DNA of 64,000 nucleotides, from NCBI RefSeq assembly GCF_003865135.1, contig NZ_BHZC01000001.1, forward strand, positions 3,782,001-3,846,000. The letters run 5' to 3'. The first letter of the stretch is position 1. Each line of letters begins with the position of its first letter. Origin of the DNA: Streptomyces chrestomyceticus JCM 4735 (GTDB lineage Bacteria; Actinomycetota; Actinomycetes; Streptomycetales; Streptomycetaceae). This document shows positions 35,887-44,000 of the stretch, piece by piece. The notes under the pieces are model-generated. The model saw only the letters and a program-made list of their open reading frames with translations, had not been told where the DNA came from and made no database searches. The translations under genes and the position numbers were made by a program.

Positions 35887-36770
35887 ACCGCTGGCTGATC
35901 ACCGGCGCGAGCGGCATGCTCGGCCGCGAGGTGTCCCGCATGCTGGCCGCCGACGGCGCATGCGCGCTCCCCCTGGACCGCCGGACCCTGGACCTCACCG
36001 ACACCCGCGCCGTGGAGTCCGCCCTGCGCCGCGTCCGCCCGGCCGTGGTCGTCAACTGCGCCGCTTACACGGACGTGGACGGCGCCGAGACCCACGAGGA
36101 GCAGGCACACCGCATCAACGCGGACGCCGTGCGCGGCCTGGCCCGCGCCTGCGCCGCCACCGGCACCCGGCTGCTGCACGTCTCCACCGACTACGTCTTC
36201 TCCGGCGACGCCACCACCCCGTACACCGAAGGCGCGCCGACCGGCCCCCGTACCGCCTACGGCCGCAGCAAGCTCGCGGGCGAACAGGCCGTCCTGGCCG
36301 AACTGCCGCACACCGGCACCGTCGTCCGCACCGCCTGGCTGTACGGCGCCCACGGCCGCAACTTCGTCCGCACCATGGCCGAACGCGCCGTACGCGGCGC
36401 CACCGTGGACGTCGTCGACGATCAGACCGGCCAGCCCACCCCGGCCCGCGACGTCGCCGGACGGCTCCTCGCCCTGGGGCGCGGGCCCATCCGCCCCGGC
36501 GTCTTCCACGCCACCACCGGCGGCACGACCACCTGGTACGGACTGGCCCGCGAAGTCTTCCGGCTGGCCGGCGCCGACCCGGACCACGTCCGGCCCACCG
36601 ACAGCACCACCCTGAACCGGCCCGCCCGCCGACCCGCCTGGAGCGTGCTGGGCCACGACCGCTGGGCCGCCGCCGGGCTGCCCGCACCCCGGCACTGGCG
36701 CGAAGCGCTCGCCGCCGAGTTCACCCGGGTGACCGCCGCCCTGGAAGGAGCCGTCTCATGCGCCCGCTGA
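35883..36770 (+). CDS. rmlD: dTDP-4-dehydrorhamnose reductase
   Basis: 295 aa; GTG 35883 overlaps the rmlB stop (GTGA). Short-chain fold with WLITGASGMLGREVSRML, VVNCAAYTDVDGAE, HVSTDYVFSG, YGRSKLAGEQAV and VRTAWLYGAHGRNFV. It reduces dTDP-4-keto-L-rhamnose to dTDP-L-rhamnose using NAD(P)H. Its presence beside RmlC argues for L-rhamnose or a 6-deoxyhexose with the same stereochemistry, rather than an amino sugar. It overlaps rmlC by 13 bases. Confidence 0.93.
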   Translation: MNRWLITGASGMLGREVSRMLAADGACALPLDRRTLDLTDTRAVESALRRVRPAVVVNCAAYTDVDGAETHEEQAHRINADAVRGLARACAATGTRLLHVSTDYVFSGDATTPYTEGAPTGPRTAYGRSKLAGEQAVLAELPHTGTVVRTAWLYGAHGRNFVRTMAERAVRGATVDVVDDQTGQPTPARDVAGRLLALGRGPIRPGVFHATTGGTTTWYGLAREVFRLAGADPDHVRPTDSTTLNRPARRPAWSVLGHDRWAAAGLPAPRHWREALAAEFTRVTAALEGAVSCAR

Positions 36771-37423
36771 GCATAGAAGGAGCCTGGGCCCGCGAACCCC
36801 TCGTCCACCGGGACGACCGGGGATCCTTCCACGAATGGTTCACCCAGCCGGAGTTCACCGGCGCCACCGGGCGCGCCCCGGTACTGGCGCAGGCCAACTG
36901 CTCCGTCTCCCGGCGCGGCGTGCTGCGCGGGGTGCACTTCAGCGAGGTGCCGCCCGGCCAGGCCAAGTACGTCACCTGCGTACGCGGCGCCGTCCTGGAC
37001 GTGGTGGTGGACCTGCGGACCGGCTCCCCCACCTACCGCGCGTGGGAGGCCGTACCGCTGGACGAGGACGGGCTGAGCGCGGTCTACCTCTCCGAAGGGC
37101 TCGGCCACGCCTTCATGGCCCTGTCCGACGACGCCACCGTGGTCTACCTCTGCTCCACCGGCTACCAGCCGCGGCGCGAACACGGCGTCCATCCGCTGGA
37201 CCCTGCACTGGGCATCGAATGGCCCGCAGGGGTCACTCCGCTGCTGTCCGCCAAGGACGCGGCCGCGCCCACTCTGGAGGAGGCCGAGGGGCGGGGGCTG
37301 CTGCCTTCGTACGAGGAGTGTGTACGTCATCGGGCGGCGGTCAGGGGCGCCGATCGGGACGCTGATCAGGGCGTTGATCGGGACGCTGATCGGGGCGTTG
37401 ATCGGGAAGGCAGCGCGGCATGA
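36758..37423 (+). CDS. rmlC: dTDP-4-dehydrorhamnose 3,5-epimerase
   Basis: 221 aa; ATG 36758 with AAGGAG upstream, inside the 3' end of rmlD. Cupin fold: VHRDDRGSFHEWFTQPEF, catalytic His in RRGVLRGVHFSEVPPGQAKY, VRGAVLDVVVDLRTGSPTY, and GHAFMALSDDATVVYLCSTG, then YQPRREHGVHPLDPALGI. Catalytic His and Tyr are present. The normal fold ends near residue 195. The remaining tail is made of DRDA/DRGV/DQGV units encoded by 12-bp repeats and looks like a repeat-driven extension up to the FecCD start. The product feeds RmlD. Confidence 0.92.
   Translation: MRPLSIEGAWAREPLVHRDDRGSFHEWFTQPEFTGATGRAPVLAQANCSVSRRGVLRGVHFSEVPPGQAKYVTCVRGAVLDVVVDLRTGSPTYRAWEAVPLDEDGLSAVYLSEGLGHAFMALSDDATVVYLCSTGYQPRREHGVHPLDPALGIEWPAGVTPLLSAKDAAAPTLEEAEGRGLLPSYEECVRHRAAVRGADRDADQGVDRDADRGVDREGSAA
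37352..37411 (+). repeat. Degenerate 12-bp repeats in the 3' end of rmlC
   Basis: A 24-bp unit GATCGGGACGCTGATCAGGG... occurs at 37352-37375 and 37376-37399, with a partial third at 37400. Each 24-mer is itself two related 12-mers (GATCGGGACGCT and GATCAGGGCGTT). The repeat keeps frame and encodes an acidic/basic tail. Confidence 0.8.
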
Positions 37424-38481
37424 CGACGGCGGCGACCGCCGGGCGCACCGGCGCACCCGCCCCGGAAGCCAAGCCCGCCCCGCCCACCGGACGCCCCGTA
37501 CTGCGGGCCGGCGGGCTGCTGCTGGGCCTGGCGCTGCTGGCCGTCGTCGTCCTCGTGAGCATCGCCGTGGGCGCCAAGGCCATCCCCCTCGACCAGGTGT
37601 GGCACGCCCTGTTCGAGTCGACCGGCACCGCCGACGACCGGATCGTGCGGGAACTGCGGCTGCCCCGTACCGCACTCGGTGTCGCGGCGGGCGCCGCCCT
37701 CGGCCTGGCCGGCGCCGTGATGCAGTCCCTCACCCGCAACCCGCTGGCCGACCCCGGCCTCCTCGGCGTCAACGCGGGTGCCTCGGCCGCCGTGGTCACC
37801 GCGATCAGCGTGCTGGGCGTCACCTCCTTCACCGGCTACCTGTGGTTCGCGCTGGCCGGCGCCGGAGTGGCGGCCGTCCTGGTCAACGCGCTCGGCGGCA
37901 GCCGGGCGGCCACCCCCGTACGGCTGGCCCTGGCGGGCACCGCCGTCAACGCCGCCCTCTTCGGCTACGTCAACGGCCTCCAACTGACGGACCTGAGCGC
38001 CCTGGAGACCATGCGGCACTGGTCCATCGGCACCCTCACCGGCCGCCGCGGCGACCTGCTGCCGACCGCGCTGCCGTTCCTGCTGGCCGGTGCCGTCCTC
38101 GCGCTGGCGGTGGCCCGCCCGCTGAACGCGGTCGCCCTGGGCGAGGACACCGCCCGCTCCCTCGGCGCCCGGCTGGGCCGCACCCGGGTGCTGTCCATCG
38201 TGGCCATCACCCTGCTGTCCGGCGCCGCGACCGCCGTGTGCGGGCCGATCGGCTTCATCGGCCTGATGATCCCGCACGCCGTACGGGCCTTCTGCGGCCC
38301 CGACAACCGGTGGCTGTTCCCGTACTGCGCCGTCTTCGCGCCGGTCCTGCTCCTGGGGTCGGACATCATCGGCCGGGTGCTGGTGCCGCCGACCGAGATC
38401 GAGGTCGGAGTCGTCACCGCGTTCTTCGGCGGCCTGCTCTTCATCCACCTCGTCCGCCGCCGGAAGGTGGCCCAGTTGTGA
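37420..38481 (+). CDS. FecCD-family iron-siderophore permease, subunit 1
   Basis: 353 aa; ATG 37420 overlaps the rmlC stop (ATGA). Nine to ten membrane segments. Diagnostic FecCD motifs: RELRLPRTALGVAAGAALGL, AGAVMQSLTRNPLADPGLLG, VNAGASAAVV, and the ATPase-coupling region ALGEDTARSLGARLGRTRVL and GPIGFIGLMIPHAVRAFCGP. It forms a heterodimer with the next gene's product to import a ferric siderophore delivered by the FecB-like lipoprotein. No ATPase is encoded in the window, so an unlinked FecE-type subunit must be shared. Confidence 0.93.
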   Translation: MTTAATAGRTGAPAPEAKPAPPTGRPVLRAGGLLLGLALLAVVVLVSIAVGAKAIPLDQVWHALFESTGTADDRIVRELRLPRTALGVAAGAALGLAGAVMQSLTRNPLADPGLLGVNAGASAAVVTAISVLGVTSFTGYLWFALAGAGVAAVLVNALGGSRAATPVRLALAGTAVNAALFGYVNGLQLTDLSALETMRHWSIGTLTGRRGDLLPTALPFLLAGAVLALAVARPLNAVALGEDTARSLGARLGRTRVLSIVAITLLSGAATAVCGPIGFIGLMIPHAVRAFCGPDNRWLFPYCAVFAPVLLLGSDIIGRVLVPPTEIEVGVVTAFFGGLLFIHLVRRRKVAQL

Positions 38482-39551
38482 CCGCCGTACGCACGTCCAG
38501 CGCGCGCCGCACGGCGCCCCGCCCCGCCGTCCTGCGCACGCGCGGCGGGCTGTCCCTGAGGCTGGGCCGCCGTGCCCTGCTGGTCTGCGCGGCACTGGCG
38601 CTGACCGGCATGCTGGTGGCCGTCCTGTCGCTGGGCATGGGCAGCTACCGCCTCAGCCCCGCCGAGGTCGTCGCCACCCTCTTCGGGGACGGGCCGCCCG
38701 GCGCGGACTTCGTCGTGGTCGACCTGCGGCTGCCCCGAGTGCTGGACGGGCTGCTGGCCGGCTTCGCCATGGGCATGAGCGGCGCGGTCTTCCAGTCGCT
38801 GGCCCGCAACCCGCTCGGCAGCCCCGACGTCATCGGCTTCGGCAGCGGCGCGTCGGCCGGCGCCCTCGTCTCCGTCATCCTGCTGGAGGCCGGGACCGCG
38901 CAAATCGCCCTCGGCGCCGTACTCGGTGGACTGGCCACCGCCGCCGCCGTCTACCTGCTGGCCTGGAAGCGCGGCGTGCACGGCTACCGCCTGGTGCTCG
39001 TCGGCATCGGCGGCTCGGCGGTCCTCGGGTCGCTCACCAGCTACCTGTACGTACGGGCCGACATCGGCAAGGCCGCCGAAGCCGCCACCTGGATGATCGG
39101 CAGCCTCAACGGCCGCGGCTGGCCCGACGTGACCGTGGCCGCACTCGGGGTCGCCGCCCTGGCACCCGCCGTCCTGGCGCTGGCCCGGCGGCTCTCCCTG
39201 CTGGAGATGGGCGACGACACCGCGGCCGCACTCGGCGTCGCCCCCGAACGCAGCCGCCTGGCCCTCCTGGCCACCGGCACCGGTCTGACGGCACTCGCCG
39301 TCGCCGCCGCCGGACCGATCCCGTTCGTCGCCCTCGCCGCTCCCCAGTTGGCCCGCCGCCTCACCCGCTCACCGGGCCCGAACGTGCTGCCCGCCGCCTG
39401 GATGGGCGCCGTCCTGGTCACCCTCGCCGACTGGGCGGCGCAGCGCGTGTCCGGTACGGGCATCCTGCCGGTGGGCGTGATCACGGGGGTGGGCGGGGGC
39501 GTGTATCTGGCGTGGCTGCTGTTTCTGGAGAGGAGGTCGGGGAAGTTGTGA
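38478..39551 (+). CDS. FecCD-family iron-siderophore permease, subunit 2
   Basis: 357 aa; GTG 38478 overlaps the previous stop (GTGA). An Arg-rich cytoplasmic N-terminus of 30 aa is followed by nine to ten membrane segments: DLRLPRVLDGLLAGFAMGMS, GAVFQSLARNPLGSPDVIGF, GSGASAGALVSV, EMGDDTAAALGVAPERSRLA and AGPIPFVALAAPQLARRLTR. It is the last gene of the seven-gene iron-box operon. Paired with the preceding permease; see that entry for the missing ATPase. Confidence 0.93.
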   Translation: MTAVRTSSARRTAPRPAVLRTRGGLSLRLGRRALLVCAALALTGMLVAVLSLGMGSYRLSPAEVVATLFGDGPPGADFVVVDLRLPRVLDGLLAGFAMGMSGAVFQSLARNPLGSPDVIGFGSGASAGALVSVILLEAGTAQIALGAVLGGLATAAAVYLLAWKRGVHGYRLVLVGIGGSAVLGSLTSYLYVRADIGKAAEAATWMIGSLNGRGWPDVTVAALGVAALAPAVLALARRLSLLEMGDDTAAALGVAPERSRLALLATGTGLTALAVAAAGPIPFVALAAPQLARRLTRSPGPNVLPAAWMGAVLVTLADWAAQRVSGTGILPVGVITGVGGGVYLAWLLFLERRSGKL

Positions 39552-39554
39552 GGG

Positions 39555-39577
39555 GCGGCCGGCCTCGTGCCGGCCGC
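39555..39577. terminator. Hairpin between convergent operons
   Basis: GCGGCCGGC (39555-39563) pairs perfectly with GCCGGCCGC (39569-39577) around a CTCGT loop, four bases after the last permease stop and 22 before the next convergent gene. It likely terminates the deoxysugar/permease operon. Confidence 0.75.
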
Positions 39578-39599
39578 TGACAGGCCGGGGCCCCGCCCG

Positions 39600-41660
39600 T
39601 CAGAGCTGTTCCGGGCGGCGCTCCGTCAGGCCGTACTTCTGCGCGATCGGGTTCCACAGCTTCGCCGCCTGCTGCTTGGCCTTCGTGGCCCGGCCGCTGT
39701 CCGCGTTGCCCTTGGCGGGCTCCTTGCCGCCCCGGGCCTTGCCCTTGGGGCAGCCCTTCTTGCCCTTCACCTGCCCGGCCCAGGCCGCGTAGTGGTTGTC
39801 GGCCGAGGCGGAGGACTTCCACGCCTCGTTGAGCGCGGCGGTCAGCTCGCCGCTGCCGGGCAGCTTGTCGACGGGAAGCTTGGCCAGCCGGCTCACCAGG
39901 TCGTTGCGCTGCTGGGCGGCATCCCGGAGATCCTTGGCCGCCGCGTCGAGGTTGTCGCACGACTTGATGCTCTTGACCGCGCCGATCACGGCGTCACGGC
40001 TGTTGTTGCTGTCCTTCAGGAGCGCGTCGAGGCCCTTCGCCTGCGCCGCCACCGGATCGGCGGACGGCGACGGCTGCTTGGCGTCCTTGCCGCCCCCCTC
40101 GTCCTTCGTGGCGCCGGACGCACCGCCGGACTCCTGCTTCTTCTTGGCGGAACCGTCCTCACCGCCCCCGCTGAGCGCCCAGCCGACGCCGAGCCCGGCA
40201 CCCGCCAGGGCCACCACGGCGACACCGATGACCGCGGCGGGCGCGAAGCGCCGACGCCGTCCGCCGCCGTCCGGGCCGTGGTCCCCCTGCGGCGCGTACT
40301 GGTCGAACGGCGGGCGGCCGCCGAAGGACTGCTGACCGTACGGGGGCTGCTGGTCCGGCTCGTCGAAGCGGGGCAACTGCGCGGTGGCGTCCGGGACACC
40401 GCCCGGCGTTCCGGCCGGGGCGGCGGCGCCCGGGCCGGAACGGAAGAGGCCCTCGAACTCGGCCGGGGTCGCGCGGTCGCCGGGGGCGCTCGGGTTTCCC
40501 GGCGCTCCGGGGTGTGCGCCGAAGGGCGCGCCGGGCGGCGGGGTGCCGGCGCCGATCGGCGGGATGAACTGGGTGGCCTCGGGGTCGGCGCCGGGCGGAG
40601 CGGACTGGGCGGACTGGACGGACTGGGCGGACGGGGCCGCGTCGGGCCGCGGGCCGTTCGGCTTGATCGCGCGCAGCGTACGGGTGGACTCACCGGGCGT
40701 CTCGGGGCGCCCGCCCGCGGGACCACCGGCCGCAGGCGGCATCGGCGCGGCACCGGGCATCGGGCCGGGTTGCCCGCCCTGCGTGCCACCGCCCGTCGGG
40801 GCCTGCTGCGTCTGCTGTGCCTGCTGTGCCTGCTGTGCGCCGATGGGGCGCAGCAGCGCGGTCGACTCCGGGTCACCGGCGGCGGGCGGCATCGGCGCAC
40901 CGGCCTGCGGCGTCGCGGGGACGAGCTGGCCGGACTGACCGGGCTGGCCGGGCTGACCCGGCCGGTTCGGCTGACCGGGCTGGCTCGGCTGGCCGGGCTG
41001 GCCACCGGACTGCGGGTCGAACGGGGACATCGCGGATATCGGGGATATCAGCGCGGTCGCTTCCATGTCCGGGGCACGGCCCTGGACCGGCTGCTGCCCG
41101 AGGTTCTGCGGGGGCTGGCCCTGCGGAGGCATGGGCGCGGCGGCCGGGGGCTGCTGCTGGAACGGCGGCTGCTGCGGCGGCTGCGCGGGCGGCCCCGCCG
41201 GAGGAACTGGAGGAGCCTGGGGCGCCGGAGGCATCGGCTGGGCAGGCGGGTACTGGGCGAAGGGCTCCTGGCCGTACGGCTGCTGCTGGGCGTGCGGCGG
41301 CTGCTGACCGTACGGCGTTCCCTGCTGCTGCCCGTACTGCGGCTGCTGCTGGCCGTGCGGCTGACCGGGCATCTGCTGACCGCCGTACGACTGCCCCTGC
41401 CCCGGCTGACCCTGCACCGGCTGGCCCTGGACCGCCTGCCCTTGAACTGGCGGCCCCTGAACCGGCTGCCCCTGAACCGGCTGCCCACCCGGCACCTGCT
41501 GCTGCCCGGGCCCCCAGGGCTGCCCCCAAGGCTGGCCCGCGGGCGGTGCGGCCTGCTGGCCAGGGACCCACGGATCGCCGTGAGCGGGCAGCACAACGCC
41601 CTCTCGCGCGGGCTCGCCCGCAGGATAGTGCGGGTCGTTGCCCTGTCCGCTCTGCGTCAC
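39600..41660 (-). CDS. Pro/Gln-rich single-pass membrane protein with repeated Thr motifs
   Basis: 686 aa; GTG 41660 with AGGAG upstream. Residues 1-460 are low complexity (QPVQGQPVQG-type, then Pro/Gln/Gly). A single membrane segment (AAVIGVAVVALAGAGLGV) is near residue 470. The remaining 200 aa are extracellular, Lys-rich, with two Cys (KSCDNLD and KGCPKG) and a helical region (LDAAAKDLRDAAQQRNDLVS). The cytoplasmic part contains three similar motifs, ATALISPI, STALLRPI and ATQFIPPI (about residues 202, 266, 362), plus TRTLRAIK. Thr in such acidic-flanked positions is typical of kinase/FHA docking, so it may be a substrate of a Ser/Thr kinase. No enzyme domain. Confidence 0.8.
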   Translation of the reverse strand: MTQSGQGNDPHYPAGEPAREGVVLPAHGDPWVPGQQAAPPAGQPWGQPWGPGQQQVPGGQPVQGQPVQGPPVQGQAVQGQPVQGQPGQGQSYGGQQMPGQPHGQQQPQYGQQQGTPYGQQPPHAQQQPYGQEPFAQYPPAQPMPPAPQAPPVPPAGPPAQPPQQPPFQQQPPAAAPMPPQGQPPQNLGQQPVQGRAPDMEATALISPISAMSPFDPQSGGQPGQPSQPGQPNRPGQPGQPGQSGQLVPATPQAGAPMPPAAGDPESTALLRPIGAQQAQQAQQTQQAPTGGGTQGGQPGPMPGAAPMPPAAGGPAGGRPETPGESTRTLRAIKPNGPRPDAAPSAQSVQSAQSAPPGADPEATQFIPPIGAGTPPPGAPFGAHPGAPGNPSAPGDRATPAEFEGLFRSGPGAAAPAGTPGGVPDATAQLPRFDEPDQQPPYGQQSFGGRPPFDQYAPQGDHGPDGGGRRRRFAPAAVIGVAVVALAGAGLGVGWALSGGGEDGSAKKKQESGGASGATKDEGGGKDAKQPSPSADPVAAQAKGLDALLKDSNNSRDAVIGAVKSIKSCDNLDAAAKDLRDAAQQRNDLVSRLAKLPVDKLPGSGELTAALNEAWKSSASADNHYAAWAGQVKGKKGCPKGKARGGKEPAKGNADSGRATKAKQQAAKLWNPIAQKYGLTERRPEQL

Positions 41661-41814
41661 CGGGACTCCTACGATCTGCTGACTTACGGAAGCGTCGGCT
41701 CACGCTACCGGGTCGCCGTCACGTTCGACCATGTCCCCTGGTCACCACCCACCCGTAACGCCCCACAAGGGCCTTCCAGGCCCTCCTGAGGCCCCTGTGG
41801 CGGCACGGGAGGGC

Positions 41815-41848
41815 CCGCCGGGCGGACCCTGCGCGGTCCGCCCGGCGG
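41815..41848 (-). terminator. Strong hairpin terminator after the TPR regulator
   Basis: CCGCCGGGCGGACC (41815-41828) and GGTCCGCCCGGCGG (41835-41848) form a perfect 14-bp stem with a CTGCGC loop, 64 bases beyond the regulator stop. A second imperfect 12-bp stem follows near 41763-41803. Confidence 0.85.
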
Positions 41849-41911
41849 CGAAGGACGAGGCGGCCCGGGCGCCGACCAGCCCTCCCCCGGCTGCCGCGGG
41901 CCGCGAATCCG

Positions 41912-43303
41912 CTACGCGGCTGCCCGCAATTCCAGCCGGGCACCGAACTCCCGCACCACCGGCTCGTCCCGGTACGGCTCCAGCCGTAGCTGGAAGTCCT
42001 CCAGATACTCCGCGCCGCGGTTCGACCGCAGCCCGCTCAGCAACTCGACGGCCTGGGTGCCCGTGTGGCACGCCTGCTCGATCTCGCGCTGCTGCACCTG
42101 CGCGCTGGCCAGCAGCACCAGCCCGATGGCGCGGCGCCGCGCCCGCCCTTCGGGGTGCCCGTCCACCGCTTCCTGAGCGCGCTGGCGCGCCGCGCTCGCC
42201 TGCCCCAAGTCGCGATGACAGTGCGCGAGTTCGTCGGCCAGGTACGCCTCGTCGAAGTGCGAGATCCACACCGGGTCGTCGCCGGTGCCGGAAGAACCTG
42301 CGGCGCGTTCCATGGCGCCCACCGCCCGGCCCGCCACGACCTGGAAGGCCCGCGCGTCCCCCATCAGCGCGTGCCCGCGCGCCTCCGCCGCGAAGAACAT
42401 CGCCTCCGCGCGCGGCGTGACGTGTCCCCGCGCTCCTTCCTGCGCGGCCTTCGCGAGCTGCGCGATCTCCCGTGGGTTGCCGAGCGAGGCGGCGAGGTGG
42501 CTCATGCTGGCGGCGAGCACGTACCCGCCATAGCCGCGGTCACCGGCCGCCTGTGCAAGGCGCAGTGCCTGGATGTAGTAGCGCTGCGCCAGTCCTGGCT
42601 GGCCGGTGTCGACGGCCATGTAGCCGCCCAGCTCCGTCAGCCGGGCGACCGACGCGAACAGTTCGCGGCCGACCGATTCCCGGTACGAGCCGGCCAGCAG
42701 CCCGGAGACGACGCTGTTGAGGTAGTGGACGACGACCGGCCGGACGTGGCCACTGCCGTAGCGGTGGTCCAGCTCGCCCAGGGCCGTGGTCATGGCCCGT
42801 ACGGCTTCGACGTCCGAGATGCCCACCCGCGCCCCGGCGTTGCGCGCGACCTGCGGGTCGGCGCTGGTGATGAGCCAGTCCCGGCTCGGTTCGACCAGCG
42901 CCGAGGCGGCCACGGTGGAGCCGCTGAGGAAGTCGCGCCGGCCGACGTCGCTGCGCCACAGCTCGCAGACCTGCTCGATGGCGCCGAGGACGGTGGGCGA
43001 GAACTGCAGGCCCACACCGGACGCGAGGTTCTTGCCGTCGGCCATCCCGATCTCGTCGATGGTGACCGTCCGCCCGAGTTTGCGGCCCAGCGCCTCCGCG
43101 ATGATGGCGGGGGCCCGGCCGCGCGGCTGCTGGCCGCGCAGCCAGCGGGCGACGGAGGTCTTGTCGTAGCGCAGGTCCAGGCCGTGCTCGGCGCCGCACA
43201 TGTTGACGCGGCGGGCGAGTCCGGCGTTGGAGCAGGCGGCTTCCTGGATGAGCGCCTGCAGCCGTTCGTTCGGCTGCCGCGCGACGAGTGGCCTGGCGGC
43301 CAT
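41912..43303 (-). CDS. XRE-like transcriptional regulator with TPR domain
   Basis: 463 aa from ATG 43303 (GGGGG seven bases upstream). The N-terminal HTH-like region is PNERLQALIQEAACSNAGLA, RRVNMCGAEHG, then YDKTSVARWLRGQQPRGRAP. An alpha-helical TPR-like region fills residues 150-440 (HYLNSVVSGLLAGSYRESVG, QPGLAQRYYIQALRLAQAAG, ELAHCHRDLGQASAARQRAQ). Proteins of this build in Streptomyces (NsdA-like, sporulation-associated regulators) affect development and antibiotic production. I cannot tell which paralogue this is, so no symbol is given. It is divergent from the primase-like gene across a 697-bp repeat-rich region. Confidence 0.85.
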   Translation of the reverse strand: MAARPLVARQPNERLQALIQEAACSNAGLARRVNMCGAEHGLDLRYDKTSVARWLRGQQPRGRAPAIIAEALGRKLGRTVTIDEIGMADGKNLASGVGLQFSPTVLGAIEQVCELWRSDVGRRDFLSGSTVAASALVEPSRDWLITSADPQVARNAGARVGISDVEAVRAMTTALGELDHRYGSGHVRPVVVHYLNSVVSGLLAGSYRESVGRELFASVARLTELGGYMAVDTGQPGLAQRYYIQALRLAQAAGDRGYGGYVLAASMSHLAASLGNPREIAQLAKAAQEGARGHVTPRAEAMFFAAEARGHALMGDARAFQVVAGRAVGAMERAAGSSGTGDDPVWISHFDEAYLADELAHCHRDLGQASAARQRAQEAVDGHPEGRARRRAIGLVLLASAQVQQREIEQACHTGTQAVELLSGLRSNRGAEYLEDFQLRLEPYRDEPVVREFGARLELRAAA

Positions 43304-44000
43304 ACTGCACCCCCTGATTACTGCTGCGCGTTCACCAGCGAACGCCGTACCCGTGGACCAATTCCCCACACATATGCCGGATATACGGGATATCTCGGAT
43401 GTGCGTCATGTCCGTCGAAGCCTTGACATTTCCGGGTGGCGGCGATCGGACCGGCCGGCCGGCGGATCGCTCCGCCGGATTGCGGTGTCCGGCTTGTCCT
43501 CTCGCTCCGCTCCCGGGTACTGCGTCACGGTCTCGGCTCCTGCTGCTCCGGTCTTCGGTGTTCGAACTCCGGTGCCCGGCGTTCGGTGTTCGGGTTCCGG
43601 CTTTCGAACTTCACTCTGCGGACTTCGCTCTGTTCGAAGTCCGCATCTCGAACTCCGGCTCTCGGACTTCGGGCTTCACTCTGCGGACTTCGGACTTCGG
43701 TGGGACGGTGTGCCGGGGAATCGGCCGAACCGGGGTACGCCGTGGCGGTACCCGCGTCCTGCTCGCGGCGCCGCCGCGCCGTACGGTCCCGGCGTTCGCT
43801 CCGGGGTCCGTGCCGGCTGTGCCGCGGCCTTGCCGCCGGGCGGCCTCTCCGCCCGTCACGCAGGTGGCTACCCGTTCTCCCGGCGCTGCCCCGCACGCGC
43901 CCCCGGCCATGCATCCATGCGCCCCACGTGCGGGAACGATGCGCCGGGGTGGTGCACGTGTCGGCCGTAACCCTTGGTGACGGGGAAAGTTGTCCACCAC
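43304..44000. other. Long low-complexity intergenic region with direct and inverted repeats
   Basis: 697 bp with locally lower G+C and TTC/TCG-rich text between 43540 and 43700. A 19-bp exact direct repeat CTTCACTCTGCGGACTTCG occurs at 43609-43627 and 43674-43692. GCGGACTTCG (43618-43627) and CGAAGTCCGC (43635-43644) form a perfect inverted repeat around CTCTGTT. Frames are open throughout but read as degenerate heptad-like repeats with no ribosome site, so I call no gene. The TTGTCCACC at 43990-43998 resembles a DnaA box. Confidence 0.55.

Noticed and set aside
26393..39551. Deoxysugar antibiotic biosynthesis cluster
   Set aside because: No PKS, NRPS or other scaffold enzyme; the companion genes are iron uptake/export functions and the promoter has an iron box, so a siderophore role fits better.
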